DNA from: Oasisia sp. SBJ-2009
Lineage: Eukaryota > Annelida > Polychaeta > Sabellida > Siboglinidae
Assembly (NCBI GenBank): GCA_964017155.1
Contig: OZ024864.1
Location: 37,032,480 to 37,096,479 of the forward strand
DNA length: 64,000 nucleotides
Direction of reading: 5' to 3'
Position 1 is the first letter of the stretch; every line of letters begins with the position of its first letter. The position numbers were made by a program, and so were the translations under genes. Under the pieces are notes generated by a model. The model searched no databases. It was given only the letters and a program-made list of their open reading frames with translations, and had not been told where the DNA came from. Positions 35,552 through 47,989 of the stretch are shown piece by piece.

Positions 35552-36173
35552 CACGGCCGCACACACACGCCCGCACACACACGCCCGCACACCTAGCGAG
35601 TATTTTATTGAAGATAACGAACTAGAGGACATTTTGTATAGTGTTAGACGATGCTACATGTTCTGGTTTAATAATCATAACTCATGCTTGTAGGAAACAG
35701 TTATACTCGTTTTGTAATTTTTCTGGCAAAAACAATCTTTGAAATTAGGTGTTGGGCAGCTATAATGACGTGATATGAAGAGTTCAAAACCACAACTAGC
35801 AGTCTTGTCCATAAAAATGAGTTGGTGCATGCTTTTACAGATCGTGTACTAATTATTATGTATTCCTGTCAGTTCATGTACCTGTATATTAATTTTCTAA
35901 TAATACAGTTGTGTCATAATACAGTTGTGACTGATTGCAGTCAGAATACTGTGTTTTAATGCAAAAGCACTGCTAAATGTTTCTCTAAACCAATTGTTTT
36001 TACTTGTACAGTTTAGGGTAATGTCGGTTCAGTGTTGTGTGTGGTAGGTTCATACCCTGCTGGTGTTCTTTATGCAAACACTACATGTTGTGTGCACACA
36101 CATTGATTTCATTTCATCAGTTCAGGTGGTTTTGTGATATCTTAGAAATGTATTAACTGTAGTCAAACTTATA

Positions 36174-36247
<74 letters not shown>

Positions 36248-36297
36248 TTGTGTGGGTGTGTGGGTGGGTGTGTGGGTGTGTGTGTATGTGTGTGTGT

Positions 36298-36344
<47 letters not shown>

Positions 36345-36368
36345 GTGTGGGTGTGAAAGTGAGTGAGT

Positions 36369-36409
<41 letters not shown>

Positions 36410-37519
36410 TGAGTGTGTGTGTGTGTGTGATTGTGTGGGTGTGTGGGTGTGTGTGGTGTGTGTGTGTGTGAGAGTGAGTGAGTGTGTGTGTGTGTGTGTG
36501 TGTCTGAGTGTGTGTGTGTGTGTGTGTGTCTGTGTGTGTGTGTTTGTGTAAGCAGGAATATGAACTTCGTCTTGATAAATGTTGCCAAACAAAGAGGGAT
36601 TAATATACAAAGTTCTGCCAAGTCATCAAGTTAAATACAACAATCATAACTCTTGTATAGATCAGCTTAGAATATGTTGAGGACTGCAGTAATGATATTA
36701 AGAAGTCAAGGGGTAAGTAAGGCCCATATCCCAGTGTTGCAATGTTGTACGCGTTTAATGAACTGTATCAACAAACTTTGAACAAAGTAATGTTTGCCAT
36801 TTATGAAATGTTTTGACAATTATGTTTCAGTAAATTTGAATCTTTTTTCCAAGGGAGTGGAATTGTTTTTATGTAAATAACATGTGAACGTTCACAGCAG
36901 AGAGGTTAGAGAATAAATATGAAACTATATAGTAATATGTTACGGTTGATCTAATGTCTTAGTTGCTCTGTAACATATAAATAAGAAAAATCCATATAAA
37001 TGAAACCATATGACCATACATTCTGAAATCCCTTCCACCTTTATATAAAACCGACATTTGTATAATTCTTACTTCACTACGCCCACTCATTCTTCTAGCC
37101 ATACATTTATTTTTGGGAGCTAGATTGCCTTGGGAATGGAACATAGCAACAGGAGGTCATGTTTATTAAGTAATCGTTTTTATGGGTTCAACACACATTA
37201 ATGTTGTACTTTTTACACAAAAACCTATATTACTAGTCACTACTCAACCCCTGGCACACACACACATATTGTGCACAGATAGGCATTAGCATTCTGCATT
37301 TGTTAACATAAATTGATATTAAGGATAAAATAGCAGAAGTTCAAAAAGTTTTCAGAAGTGCCCAATTTCTAAAATCGATTGATTGATGGTGACCTTGGAT
37401 TAATGCAAACTACACCAGTTCGCAACTCTACGACAGGAATAGTCGTAACGGGGAGATGCAGGGCTTTCTAATTATGTAAACAAAATTAGTGTGTATGAGG
37501 GTGGTGTAAAAATCGATCT

Positions 37520-37800
37520 GTTAGAGAGATCTGCCACTCCCCTAATATATCAGTTACACATATGTAAAGCTGGACCAGGAAAGAAATAACCACTAACTCT
37601 TGCACTTCGATATATCTGATAATTTATTTAACAAGACATTTGCTACAGTGGCAACAACCGATGGACAAACAAACAAACTTATCCTCATGACATGTATAGT
37701 TTGTTGTAAAAGTTCACATCATATAAACTAATAAAATGTATGCCATGAGAACACGCAATATTTGTATATAACAATAACATGTAGGTAGGTGCATACTATA
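37520..37800. mobile_element. 281-bp insertion only in unit B
   Basis: A (about 2,250) and C (about 54,527) read CGATCTATTCAATGAAGC; B has 281 bp in place of the ATT. No clear terminal inverted repeat or target duplication was seen. Confidence 0.6.
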
Positions 37801-38788
37801 CAATGAAGCAAGATGGACGGAAATTGAAACAAATAATGGTTACCTTAACATTTAAAATAAAATTACTACATATGACTGATCATAACAATTGTGTTACAAG
37901 AAATCAAAACAACATCACAATTATAAAAGCATGCAAGTTATAATGTATACAGTGTACCAAGCTTTTTCATAAACTTACGACGTATACAAAGCATATAATA
38001 AACTAAGCAATAAATAATAAACTAGTGAATGAAAAATTGATACCATCATAAAGATGGTAGTCGTTCATACATGTTACCACATTAAAGAGTCAGAAATTAA
38101 AATGTATACTAAAATACTGCTGCACTGATCCTGATGATAAATAAGTTGAGCTTCTATAAAACAGTTTGTCTCGCATGCACAGTTATGTAAAATACAAAAT
38201 ATAAATAAAAATTATGTGGAAGTATACAATACTATAAGTGGAAGTATGCAACACTATCAGTGGAAGTATAGAATACTGTCAGCGGAAGTATATATAATAC
38301 TATCAGTATACAATACTATCAGTGGAAATACACAATACTACATTCAATGTATTCTGTTGGTGCTACACAGCTTTGGTTGAGGGTCAGAGTTCCATTTGTA
38401 GACTCACTTTTGAATATTCAAAGAAACAGTAGGTCCATTACAAAAGATCACAGTACAGACCCTCAGTCTCAATGGCCCCTCCCCGGCATATACCTCTGGA
38501 ATTATGCAATTTTTTTCAGAATAAATTCATAATCAAAACTTGTAATTTACATCAGTTTGCATAGACCAGTGGCACTTCTTGGCATCATATTGGTCATAAT
38601 GTATCAGGTACAGACACGAAAACTAACTAGTTTTAAACTATTTCATTTACATGTAATTCATATGATTAATACGGCATTCGGCCGATGTTCTTAAATTTAC
38701 CCGATGCGATTCAGCCCTTCTGCTGAAACAGTAAACTTGGTGAGAGATGCCATCTACTTCCGTCCACATGACCAACTTGGTTGTCGAT

Positions 38789-38953
38789 TCACGACGATGG
38801 ACCCTTTTCAGCAATGTTTGATGCACTCCCGGCTGAGTGCAGCCTCCGACTGCTGTGACGATTCGGTGAGTATGCTCGCTTTGGATATGCCCCCTCACTT
38901 GGATATGCCCCCTCACGTGGATACGCCCCCTCACTGGTCAGTCTGTCTGTGTC
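38789..38953 (-). CDS. Copy B exon equivalent to 23, with stop
   Basis: 165 nt ending in TGA at 38789-38791. The repeat reads SEGAYPREGAYPSEGAYP: one Ser of the repeat is Arg here because of a T to G change on the plus strand. The rest equals A. Confidence 0.75.
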   Translation of the reverse strand, partial: DTDRLTSEGAYPREGAYPSEGAYPKRAYSPNRHSSRRLHSAGSASNIAEKGPSS

Positions 38954-39832
38954 CTGTTGACCACAGAAGGGTAGCGAATCAGAAAAGAGGTCATCATGGC
39001 ATCAGTTTGGAACGCTATGCCAACTATTTTCACTTCTAAAACTTTACTTTGATCTTCTAAGGCATCTGTAAAGATGCTTATTTAATTCACGGAAGCATTT
39101 TTGCTGTAATTTATTAAATATTTAGTTTTAATTAATTAATTAATTTCTAAGTGTTATAACTGAATGAACTGCTTTTATGTATTTATTTTGCACTATAATT
39201 TGTTATTATAAACGAATGTCATTAAATTATGTATTTATATAGTTACATGTTTTCTTATTTCGTATCATATTTTATGTTAAGTACTAAATTGCTGTGGATA
39301 TGGAACTATACAAAATAAATATTATTATTTCACATCACAAATCGTGTTTCGAGTTCATAGTGTATCAACGGATTAAAGTGGCTTCCTTGATTAAATCCAA
39401 TTTTTTTGGTGTCCAAATATAAATATGTAATCTAAATAAATTTATTTAATATATGTCAGTGATTTAATGCTCTAAAGTCTTCTGGGTTTTTGAGAGAATA
39501 AGGAAGCCAACAACAGGAAATAGGACAATCACGTCGTGATGCAAGAATATTTGAATTGAATATTCTGCAGCAATTAAATAAGTAAGCAGTTTTTCAATTG
39601 ATTTTATCAAAGCTACACTTTAAAATCACAGACACAAGCTTGAATGTGGTAATGAATACTTTGTAGATTTGCTTTTCTGTAAAAATAACTGAACACGAGG
39701 TGAAAGCAAAATAGATTACAATCGAGTCCACCTTTGCACCACTGCACTATTACGCCCCAGAATACCATGCTAAGATGTCATCACAAGCTGTCAGCTTGTC
39801 AGCACAACAAGCTGTCAGCATCACTCCCTTAC

Positions 39833-39934
39833 CTGCATATCAAACTCTCCCGCCGGAGTCGGAGTTCGGGAGCGGTTCAACAGGACATCACTAGATGGCG
39901 TAGTAGGTCGATGTGAATCACCTTGGCATAGAAC
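39833..39934 (-). CDS. Copy B exon equivalent to 22
   Basis: 102 nt, phase 0 to 0, same protein as A (VLCQGDSHRPTTPSSDVLLN and onward). Confidence 0.75.
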
Positions 39935-40126
39935 CTGTCGAGAAACAATGTCATATAGCAACAACTGTGTCGATTATGAACACAGTGTCGTCTAGCTGTT
40001 GAAACACCAAAAATTTGACTCTCATACGTCAGCTTAAAGGAAATGTAACAGTTTTGCATTAAAAACAATTACCAAGAAGACAATCAAATACACAGCCACC
40101 CCAAATAATGCTCCATGAAACATTAA

Positions 40127-40790
40127 CCGATTGGCAGTCAAGTCGGGCATTGACGGTCACCCCGAATCTCCTCAGGTTGGCCATAGCCGGCCAGCGAATA
40201 CAGCACACCGTTTGAATTTGGTTTACGTGGTTCCATCTAGTGATTAAGAGAAGCAATAAATGCGACACCTATCTAGACATAGAACATTAAATTGTGGCTA
40301 TTTTGGATATTTCCGTTTTCAAAAAATATTTACTGCATTTTTGAAACAAACGTTTTTTTTTTGACATTTTTAAATGCCCTCCAGCCAGGAAGTTGGCCAC
40401 GTATACTGCTAAAAAGTGTAACATATTATAACAAATTATATACCAGTGTGTAGATAATTTAATGGTCTTTTAAATAAACCCAAGTTGTAGAAGTAAAAAG
40501 CCAAGCATAAAACAATCACACCGCAATAAAGTATTTTTTTTACAAAAAAATTCAAAATGTCTTAGTGTCAATCAAGAAATGGTCAACATATCTTAAAGTT
40601 ACAACACCAGTTTTGACACCAGTGTGTAGGTACGTTTATTATCTACAACATGCATAAAACATGCAATTGCGAGAATTGAATAATAAAGGCATTGGAGCAA
40701 AGAAAATGGGACAAGCAATATTTTAAACATCTATGTCAAATATTTGATGAGGCACAGGCTTCCCGTTAAAATTGGCTGAGTGCTATTGGG
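40127..40790. mobile_element. TTAA-flanked 664-bp insertion (piggyBac-like MITE) in B
   Basis: Copy A has a single TTAA at 4586-4589 where B has TTAA at 40123-40126 and 40791-40794 enclosing 664 bp. The ends are CCGATTGGCAG and, inverted, CCCAATAGCAC: short imperfect terminal inverted repeats beginning CC, as in piggyBac-type elements (established for that superfamily). No transposase frame is visible, so it would be non-autonomous. Confidence 0.65.
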
Positions 40791-40932
40791 TTAAATGAAA
40801 ACAATTGGCCCTATGATTTGAGAGCTTAGAGAAAAATAAAACCGAACGTGGCATAACTGATGAGGAAACCATCTTTGTGGGACGGAACAAGGGAAAGGAT
40901 GTGTAAAGCACTGAAGGTCAAGTGAAGGTCAC

Positions 40933-41037
40933 CTGTTCAAGGTTATTCAGCTTCCGTTGCAGCTGCTGGATGCTGTCATGTGACACCTGTCTCCGACTCT
41001 CCATCACCTCAGCGTGACGACTCATCTTCTGCTCAAG
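40933..41037 (-). CDS. Copy B exon equivalent to 21
   Basis: 105 nt, phase 0 to 0, same protein as A (LEQKMSRHAEVMESRRQVSH and onward). Confidence 0.75.
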
Positions 41038-41552
41038 CTGTAGCAAACACTTACGTTACAGTGTTACAGATGTAACACCGTTACATACACACTTTTGTGT
41101 AACGCCCACTCCTGTGTGTGTTAAAGATAATCATGTTACAGACATACCCTTGTGCTACAGACACAGACACAAGACCCTTGTGTTACAGACACCCATGTGT
41201 TACAGACACAGGTGTTACAGACACACAGGTGTTACAGACACACTTGTGTTACAGACACACTTGTAATAAATAAATAAACTGAGATAAATAATTAAGTAAG
41301 CTAAGATAAATAAATAATAAATATGCTAAGATAAATAAATAAAATTAGGGTGTAAAAATACAGTTTCAAACAGAACAATTTAAAACCAGTCAATGCTATG
41401 AAATATAAACCAGTGCCATCAAGGCATTTAATACAAACGAAATAGATAAGTTTTGAGTTGAATGTTCCAGTTGACCACTTCACATATGTCTCTACACAAA
41501 GGTTCCACCATTGTGTCAGTGACATCTCTGAGACGTTGACAGAACTAGTCAC

Positions 41553-41642
41553 CTTCAGCTGGTATTGTTGTTCTTCAAAGTAGTTAGTGTTTCCCTTTGC
41601 CGTTGCGTCCTGTGGCACTGGGGTGTTGGCGCCACTCTGGGT
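41553..41642 (-). CDS. Copy B exon equivalent to 20, intact
   Basis: 90 nt, phase 0 to 0, one frame throughout (TQSGANTPVPQDATAKGNTN then YFEEQQYQLK). It provides the reference for the 1-base deletion in copy A. Confidence 0.75.
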
Positions 41643-42098
41643 CTGAAACAGAACTCACCAGTCATTGATCGGTTCATGTTGTAAGTTCACAAAGACATTC
41701 CATTAACATGTTTCACTCTCAAGGTTTCACTCTCAGTGATTCACTCCCGAGGTTCTGACTTAGTGGCCATTGTGACAATGGATGACTGACCGCTTGAGTG
41801 GACATAGTGACCACAACAACAATCTTATATGATTCAAAAGAAATATATCTCAGCCAGGTCCAACAGTTGGGATCTGAACAGGAAACGAGATCCCCATGAA
41901 CCTTGCCACAGAAAACATATAGTGTTCACTTAATAAAACCAAGTAATGTTTAGCAATGGTGGTAGCTTCTGGTATTTCTTGCATCAAGCCATTATTAATA
42001 TTATTATTTTAACAAGGAGAATAAACCAAGTTTTCAATAAAATATAAAATTTAAATTTCGATGACATTTTTCTTCATCGCTGGGAAATTATCATTTAA

Positions 42099-42405
42099 AG
42101 CGACATGGTCCATTTGTGGCTTTTTATTTTTATTGCAAAATCATGTTGTACAGTATAAATTATACCTATTATAGCATAAAGACAGTCAAAATATGTTTTC
42201 ATGTATCATTTAGGAGTTGAAAATAGACGCAGTAAGGGGTGCTTAACTCTATTTACACATCGACCACGAGGCGTTTTCGAAACTAATGTAGGCGAGGCTA
42301 AGAGACCAGGAAATGCATGATCACGTGATGCAGTATCACGTGAACACAAGTTGACGCCACTAACGCCACACCCAGCCAGATGCACCACGAACGGACCATG
42401 GCGCT
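42099..42405. mobile_element. 307-bp MITE with long TIRs in B
   Basis: Copy A has one TTTAAA (TTAA at 6676-6679). In B two copies enclose 307 bp whose ends are AGCGACATGGTCC and, inverted, AGCGCCATGGTCC. The match continues inward with few mismatches for about 20 bases. The filled/empty comparison defines the insertion precisely. Confidence 0.75.
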
Positions 42406-42501
42406 TTAAAAGTGCTACAAATCTGAAGAAAAAGACAGAAACACAAGCGTGACGAAGCGTGACGAGGCGTGACGACACGTGCATGCATGCGAGAGAGTTA
42501 C

Positions 42502-42630
42502 CACGACGAGGGTTTGTTTGAGCACGCTCAGATGCTCCTGCAGGTTGTCCTTCTGGTCGTGGAGCTGCTCCAGCTCCGTGGCCATCTTGATGCGGGATCG
42601 CTCCAGCTCCAGCATCCCCTCCGTCACCTC
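42502..42630 (-). CDS. Copy B exon equivalent to 19
   Basis: 129 nt, phase 0 to 0. It encodes EVTEGMLELERSRIKMATEL and continues to LKQTLVV. The 16-bp array begins about 25 bp upstream of the acceptor. Confidence 0.75.
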
Positions 42631-42654
42631 CTGGGCACACGGGCGATAGGGTGA

Positions 42655-43415
42655 CTCACAGATAGGGTGAGAGTGAGATAGGGTGAGAGTGAGATCAGGT
42701 GAGAGCGAGCTAGGGTGTGAGTGAGATAAGGTGTGAGTGAAATAGGGTGTGAGTGAAATAGGGTGACAGTGAGATAGGGTGAGAGCGAGATAGGGTGAAA
42801 GTGACATAGGGTGTGAGTGAAATAGGGTGACAATGAGATGAGTGTGAGTGAGATAGGGTGAGAACGAGATAGGGTGAGAGCGAGATAGGGTGAGAGCGAG
42901 ATAGGGTGAGAGTGAGATAGGGTGAGAGCGAGATAGGGTGAGAGCGAGATAGGGTGAGAGCGAGATAGGGTGAGAGTGAGATAGGGTGAGAGGGAGATAG
43001 GGTGAGAGCGAGATAGGGTGTGAGTGAGATAGGGTGAGAATGAGATAGGGTGAGAGCGAAATAGGGTGAGAGCGAGATAGGGTGAGATAGGGTGTGAGTG
43101 AGATAGGGTGTGAGTGAGATAGGGTGTGAGTGAGATAGGGGGTGAGTGAGATAGGGTGTGAGTGAGATAGGGTGAGAGTGAGATAGGGTGAGAGCGAGAT
43201 AGGGTGTGAGTGAAATAGGGTGTGAGTGAGATAGGGTGTGAGTGAGATAGGGTGAGAGTGAGATAGGGTGTGAGTGAAATAGGGTGTGAGTGACATAGGG
43301 TGTCAATGAAATATGGTGTGAGTGAGATAGGGTGTCCGGGGATAGAGGGTGACAGGATAATAGGATGTCTGGGCAATAGGGTGACAGGCTGATGGGGTGT
43401 CTGGTAATAGGGTGA
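42655..43415. repeat. 16-bp minisatellite, B
   Basis: About 47 units with GAGAGC/GTGAGT variants, expanded relative to A. Confidence 0.9.
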
Positions 43416-43582
43416 CATCCCAATGTAAAATCCCCCATTGCTTCAAAAAGTCACCTATTATCCCTGTTCCCAAGTATTCTACAGCCTTTTGTTTAAATGC
43501 TTGGTCCTCCAGTTTCAGAATTCAATTATCGATCAATTGCTTGACTGATTTCGGTTTGCATATCGTGAAAATAGATCTGTCA

Positions 43583-44583
43583 ACACCAGTGATGACAACA
43601 ACACAAGAGATAACAGCAGTGATGACAACGACACAAGAGATAACAGCAGTGATGACAACTACACAAGAGATAACAGCAGTGATGACAACTACACAAGAGA
43701 TAACAGCAGTGATGACAACAAAGTAAGAGACAACAGCAGTGATGACAACAACGTAAGAGACAACAGCAATGATGACAACAACGTAAGAGACAACAGCAGT
43801 GATGAAAACAACGTAAGAGACAACAGCAGTGATGACAACAACGTAAGAGATAACAGCAGTGATGACAACAACTTAAGAGATAACAGCAGTGATGACAACA
43901 ACGTAAGAGATAACAGCAGTGATGACAACAACGTAAGAGACAACAGCAGTGATGAAAACAATGTAAGAGACAACAGCAGTGATGACAACAACGTAAGAGA
44001 TAACAGCAGTGATGACAACAACTTAAGAGATAAAAACAGTGATGACAACAACGTAAGAGACAACAGCAGTGATGACAACAACGTAAGAGACAACAGCAGT
44101 GATGACAACAACGTAAGAGACAACAGCAGTGATGACAACAACGTAAGAGACAACAGCAGTGATGACAACAACGTAAGAGACAACAGCAGTGATGACAACA
44201 ACGTAAAAGACAACAGCAGTGATGACAACAACGTAAGAGACAACAGCAGTGACGACAACAAAGTAAGAGACAACAGCAGTGATGACAACAACTTGAGAGA
44301 CAACAGCAGTGACGACAACAAAGTAAGAGACAACAGCAGTAACGACAACAAAGTAAGAGACAACAGCAGTGATGACAACAACGTAAAAGACAACAGCAGT
44401 GATGACAACAACGTAAGAGACAACAGCAGTGATGACAACAACTTGAGAGACAACAGCAGTGACGACAACAAAGTAAGAGACAACAGCAGTGACGACAACA
44501 AAGTAAGAGACAACAGCAGTGATGACAACAAAGTAAGAGACAACAGCAGTGATGACAACAACGTAAGAGACAACAGCAGTGAC
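43583..44583. repeat. 30-bp minisatellite, B (about 33 units)
   Basis: Same unit as A, with an ACACAAGAG variant block at the left edge. Confidence 0.95.
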
Positions 44584-44640
44584 AGAGAACAGAATGAGAA
44601 GTGTGAGCCGCGGACCAGGCAGATCAGGAGTGTCACTCAC

Positions 44641-44721
44641 TGTTTTGATATCGTCCTTGAGTTCTCGCAGTGTGTCCTCCAGTTCATGTTCCCGGCGGGA
44701 CAGTTCCTCCTGGGATTGCAG
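44641..44721 (-). CDS. Copy B exon equivalent to 18
   Basis: 81 nt, phase 0 to 0. It encodes LQSQEELSRREHELEDTLRE plus LKDDIKT, donor GTGAGT. Confidence 0.75.
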
Positions 44722-44881
44722 CTGGAGGGAAGAGACGGATGGGATCAGGGGACAACAGGGACAGACAGGGACATCGGGTCATTTGGTGGGCCACAACCAG
44801 CTGGGCCAGGAGCAGACAGGGACAGGAGTGTTGTCAAAAGTACATAAATGTGTTTTGTACATTCATGTATGTGTGTGTGTG

Positions 44882-44925
<44 letters not shown>

Positions 44926-44997
44926 TGTGGTGTGTGCGAATGTGTGTGTGGCACCGCTCTACCCTCTGGCTTGGCGTAGGAATAAGAGGTAACATAC

Positions 44998-45138
44998 CCG
45001 CCGCACTATTTCCAAGTGTTCCGCTCTCAGATAGTTGAGTTCGTCTCCAAGCCGATTGGCTCGGCTGTAGTGCGCGTGGGCGATGCCTTCAAGGTCTGCA
45101 ATCTCAGCAGCCGACTTCTCTCTAATCTGACGAACCTC
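44998..45138 (-). CDS. Copy B exon equivalent to 17
   Basis: 141 nt, phase 0 to 0, same borders as A. It encodes EVRQIREKSAAEIADLEGIA then HAHYSRANRLGDELNYLRAE and HLEIVRR. Confidence 0.8.
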
Positions 45139-45519
45139 CTGGTGAGTAAACAATGAATTACAAAGGTGGACCATTCAGCAGTGATTATTATAAAGTAATC
45201 TAATAATTGCTTACCGCGTAAAAGACCCGCAGTTAAATTGGTTCACGGTGTCACAAGGCAGCACTGTAAAAGGAATTATTTTTCATTTCATTCTTTATCA
45301 AAAGAAACAGAAGAAACTTCAAACATTGTATATTCTCACCTGTAAATCTTGCGCGTTTGTTTATATTTAAATACTAAAGGAGAATTTGTATGAGCCGTCG
45401 CAGATATCATTTTGTAAGTTGCTCATTAGTTTTCTACAGTTGACCAGCTACATGATAAATTCAGACAGCTCCTAATAATAACTCATTATACGAAAAAGCT
45501 GGGTACAAACTTGTCTCTA

Positions 45520-45892
45520 TACTACACTATCAACAAACACGTTTAGAAGACATGTCTCAGTCTCACCTGGTCTCCATACTACACTATCTACAAACATGTT
45601 TAGAAGACATGTCTCTGTCTCAGTCTCACCTGGTCTCTATACTACACTATCTACAAACATGTTTAGAAGACATGTCTCAGTCTCAGTCTCACCTGGTCTC
45701 TATACTACACTATCTACAAACATGTTTAGAAGACATGTATCAGTCTCAATATCACCTGGTCTCTATACTACACTATCTACAAACATGTTTATAAGACATG
45801 TCTCTCTCTCTCAGTCTCACCTGGTCTCTATACTATACTATCTACAAACATGTTTAGAAGACATGTCTCTGTCTCAGTGTCAGTCTCACCTG
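45520..45892. repeat. 56-bp minisatellite carrying the exon 16 donor border, B
   Basis: About six units of the same type as in A. Confidence 0.9.
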
Positions 45893-45973
45893 GTCTCTGT
45901 CCTCCAGGTTGTGTCTGAGACTCGTCACTTCATCCTCCAGTTGCTGTATCCTCAGAGCCCGCTGAGACGACTC
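45890..45973 (-). CDS. Copy B exon equivalent to 16
   Basis: 84 nt, phase 0 to 0. It encodes ESSQRALRIQQLEDEVTSLR plus HNLEDRDQ, with Gln where A has Asp. Borders are as in A. Confidence 0.75.
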
Positions 45974-46035
45974 CTGGACACAACATCAAGTATCACAGAC
46001 AGCAGGGGCAGACTGGCAGAAGCAGTGTGACACCG

Positions 46036-46437
46036 ACACCATTAGTATCATGGCGTCATGATGCCACGAGTATCATGGCGTCATGATGCCACGAGTGTCA
46101 TGACATCATGCTGCCATGAGTATCATGACATCATGCTGCCATGAGTATCATGACATCATGATGGCATGAGTATCACGACATCATGATGCCATGAGTATCA
46201 CGACGTCATGATGCCATGAGTATCATGACGTCATGATGCCGTGAGTATCATGACATCATGATGCCGTGAGTATCATGTCATCATGACGCCATGAGTATCA
46301 TGACATCATGATGCAGTGAGTATCATGACGTCATGACGCCGTATCATGACGTCATGACGCCGTGAGTATCATGACGTCATGATGCCATGAGTATCATGAC
46401 ATCATGACGCCATGAGTATCATGACATCATGCACAGT
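46036..46437. repeat. 24-25-bp minisatellite with ATGACGTCAT, B
   Basis: About 17 units of CATGAGTATCATGACRTCAT plus GATGC. Four units contain the palindrome TGACGTCA. Confidence 0.9.
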
Positions 46438-46616
46438 GTTTTTTAACCGTAGGTAAATTCTGTGATAGAAAATATAGTTTTCAACGAAATGAAAATTACT
46501 GTAAAATTAAGATTGTAAGCTTTCAGCTGAATGTGTATTTTGTTACTAAGCAGTCAACGTTTTGTTACCATGGAGACCTGAACTAATGTCTATGGTTACT
46601 AAGCAGTCAACGTTTC

Positions 46617-47160
46617 GTCGAAAATTAGCAAATAAGTTATTTATTACTTTTAAATTAAATTTATATGCATAATTTGTTACAAATATATAATAAATATTAT
46701 TGTGGAATAATAAAAACAAATATTTACCATATCATTAGCTCTTATTGTATTGAAAATTTGATTTATTCACTACTTTTCTTAATAAATATTGATGATTAAT
46801 AATAATTAATTAATATTGACACTTTATACCAAATATTGCTCCGGTAATACACCAAAGTACCCTATTATTGCCCACATACAGTTTAGACAGTCAATTGTGA
46901 TTCATTAGTCCATAGAAAGCAAATAACACTTAGTGATATAATTGAGGCCTACCTTGATCTTTGGACGGCAATCTTGGGGTGTTCTTATGAAATTAGGCAA
47001 AAATGGCAAAAACAGAGGCAAAACAACACTCAAAACAGGATATAAACTTAGGCGCATCCAATAGGTGGCAGCACGTCCTTTGCCAAGTTGATTTTAATGC
47101 TGCCACAGAGAATAGAGAAACAACAGTAAAATCCAATGGTCCCATGACTTTTTACCGGCA
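46617..47160. other. Junction DNA replacing 5' exons in unit B
   Basis: AT-rich, shared with the end of unit C (63,832-64,000) but absent from copy A. No gene recognised. Confidence 0.6.
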
Positions 47161-47213
<53 letters not shown>

Positions 47214-47240
47214 AGAACGTGTTTACAAACACGCCGAACG

Positions 47241-47256
47241 CTGATATAACCATGTG

Positions 47257-47322
<66 letters not shown>

Positions 47323-47336
47323 CACATGGTTATCAG
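47241..47336. repeat. Hairpin: inverted arms around (TA)n
   Basis: Left arm CTGATATAACCATGTGTATT and right arm AATACACATGGTTATCAG are reverse complements apart from one TA, with about 58 bp of alternating TA between them. A 96-bp cruciform is possible. Confidence 0.85.
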
Positions 47337-47775
47337 CACTTCGAGGTGTGAATAGATGCGGCAAGAGACAAGTTGCTGCGCTGATCGAAGGGACATCGGT
47401 CGCTGGCGCTCCAGTACATGTTGCGTAATTTTGGACCGGGCGACGGTCGTGGGGCGTGGCAGAGAGTGGCTGTCCGAGCACGTTTGGCTGTCTGTCGAAC
47501 GATCATGGGATGTGCCGATTATGTTGCGCCTAGCAGGGTCAAACTCGAAAGAAGCGCATTTAACGTGTTCTAAGCTGATACAGTTCTAAATAATGGTTTA
47601 ATTTGAAAGAAATGATCTAACTAATAACATTGAAAGTCTTCGAAAAGGCATCGATTGACGGCTTGTCTATTCGGCTAGATTACCCGGACGTGAATCAGCA
47701 CCATGACATTTAAGGTGGGTAAAGGCGGCGCAGATCTACATACTCTTTAACTTTAAGGTGTATACCCAGCCAATA
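47330..47775 (-). repeat. Inverted copy of the 30,730-30,965 segment
   Basis: Read backwards this stretch matches 30,730-30,965 (for example the CTATTCACRCCTCGAAGTGCTG and AGCACCRTGACATTTAAGG blocks). A neighbouring block, GAACGTGTTTAYAAACACGC, is in direct orientation in both places. Probably a mobile element or a rearranged junction. Confidence 0.6.
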
Positions 47776-47989
47776 CACTGCTAAGGCTCCACTTGGCTCT
47801 ATGCTCTTTAATTAATTGCAGAATATTTGTTTGACGAATAGAGATTATATTTTAGTTCTAATATATACAATGTTAACACTTCCGTCAGCAAATGTGTTTA
47901 ACAGTGATTCTCTTTTCAAAGATTCGGGTTTACTGTTCCAAAGAAATGGATGTGCCAATTTTTTTAATTTGTTCCACCTTGTTTTGTAC

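Larger units (their letters stand above)
38789..45973 (-). pseudogene. Copy B: 3' fragment of the coiled-coil gene (exons 16-23), frames intact
   Basis: Eight exons equivalent to copy A exons 16-23 are present in order with all borders, phases and reading frames intact, about 325 codons in total. The unit stops at 46,616, inside the intron ahead of exon 16; beyond it lies unrelated DNA with a LINE fragment instead of exons 1-15. On its own it has no start codon or 5' exons, so it is best called a truncated duplicate. It could still be translated if transcription enters from an upstream exon. Intact frames, including exon 20 which is broken in A, argue that it is young or constrained. Confidence 0.75.

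Noticed and set aside
42655..43415. Telomere-like GGGTGA repeats
   Set aside because: The unit is about 16 bp and degenerate (GATAGGGTGAGAGTGA), and it is internal to an intron next to an acceptor; not a telomeric tract.
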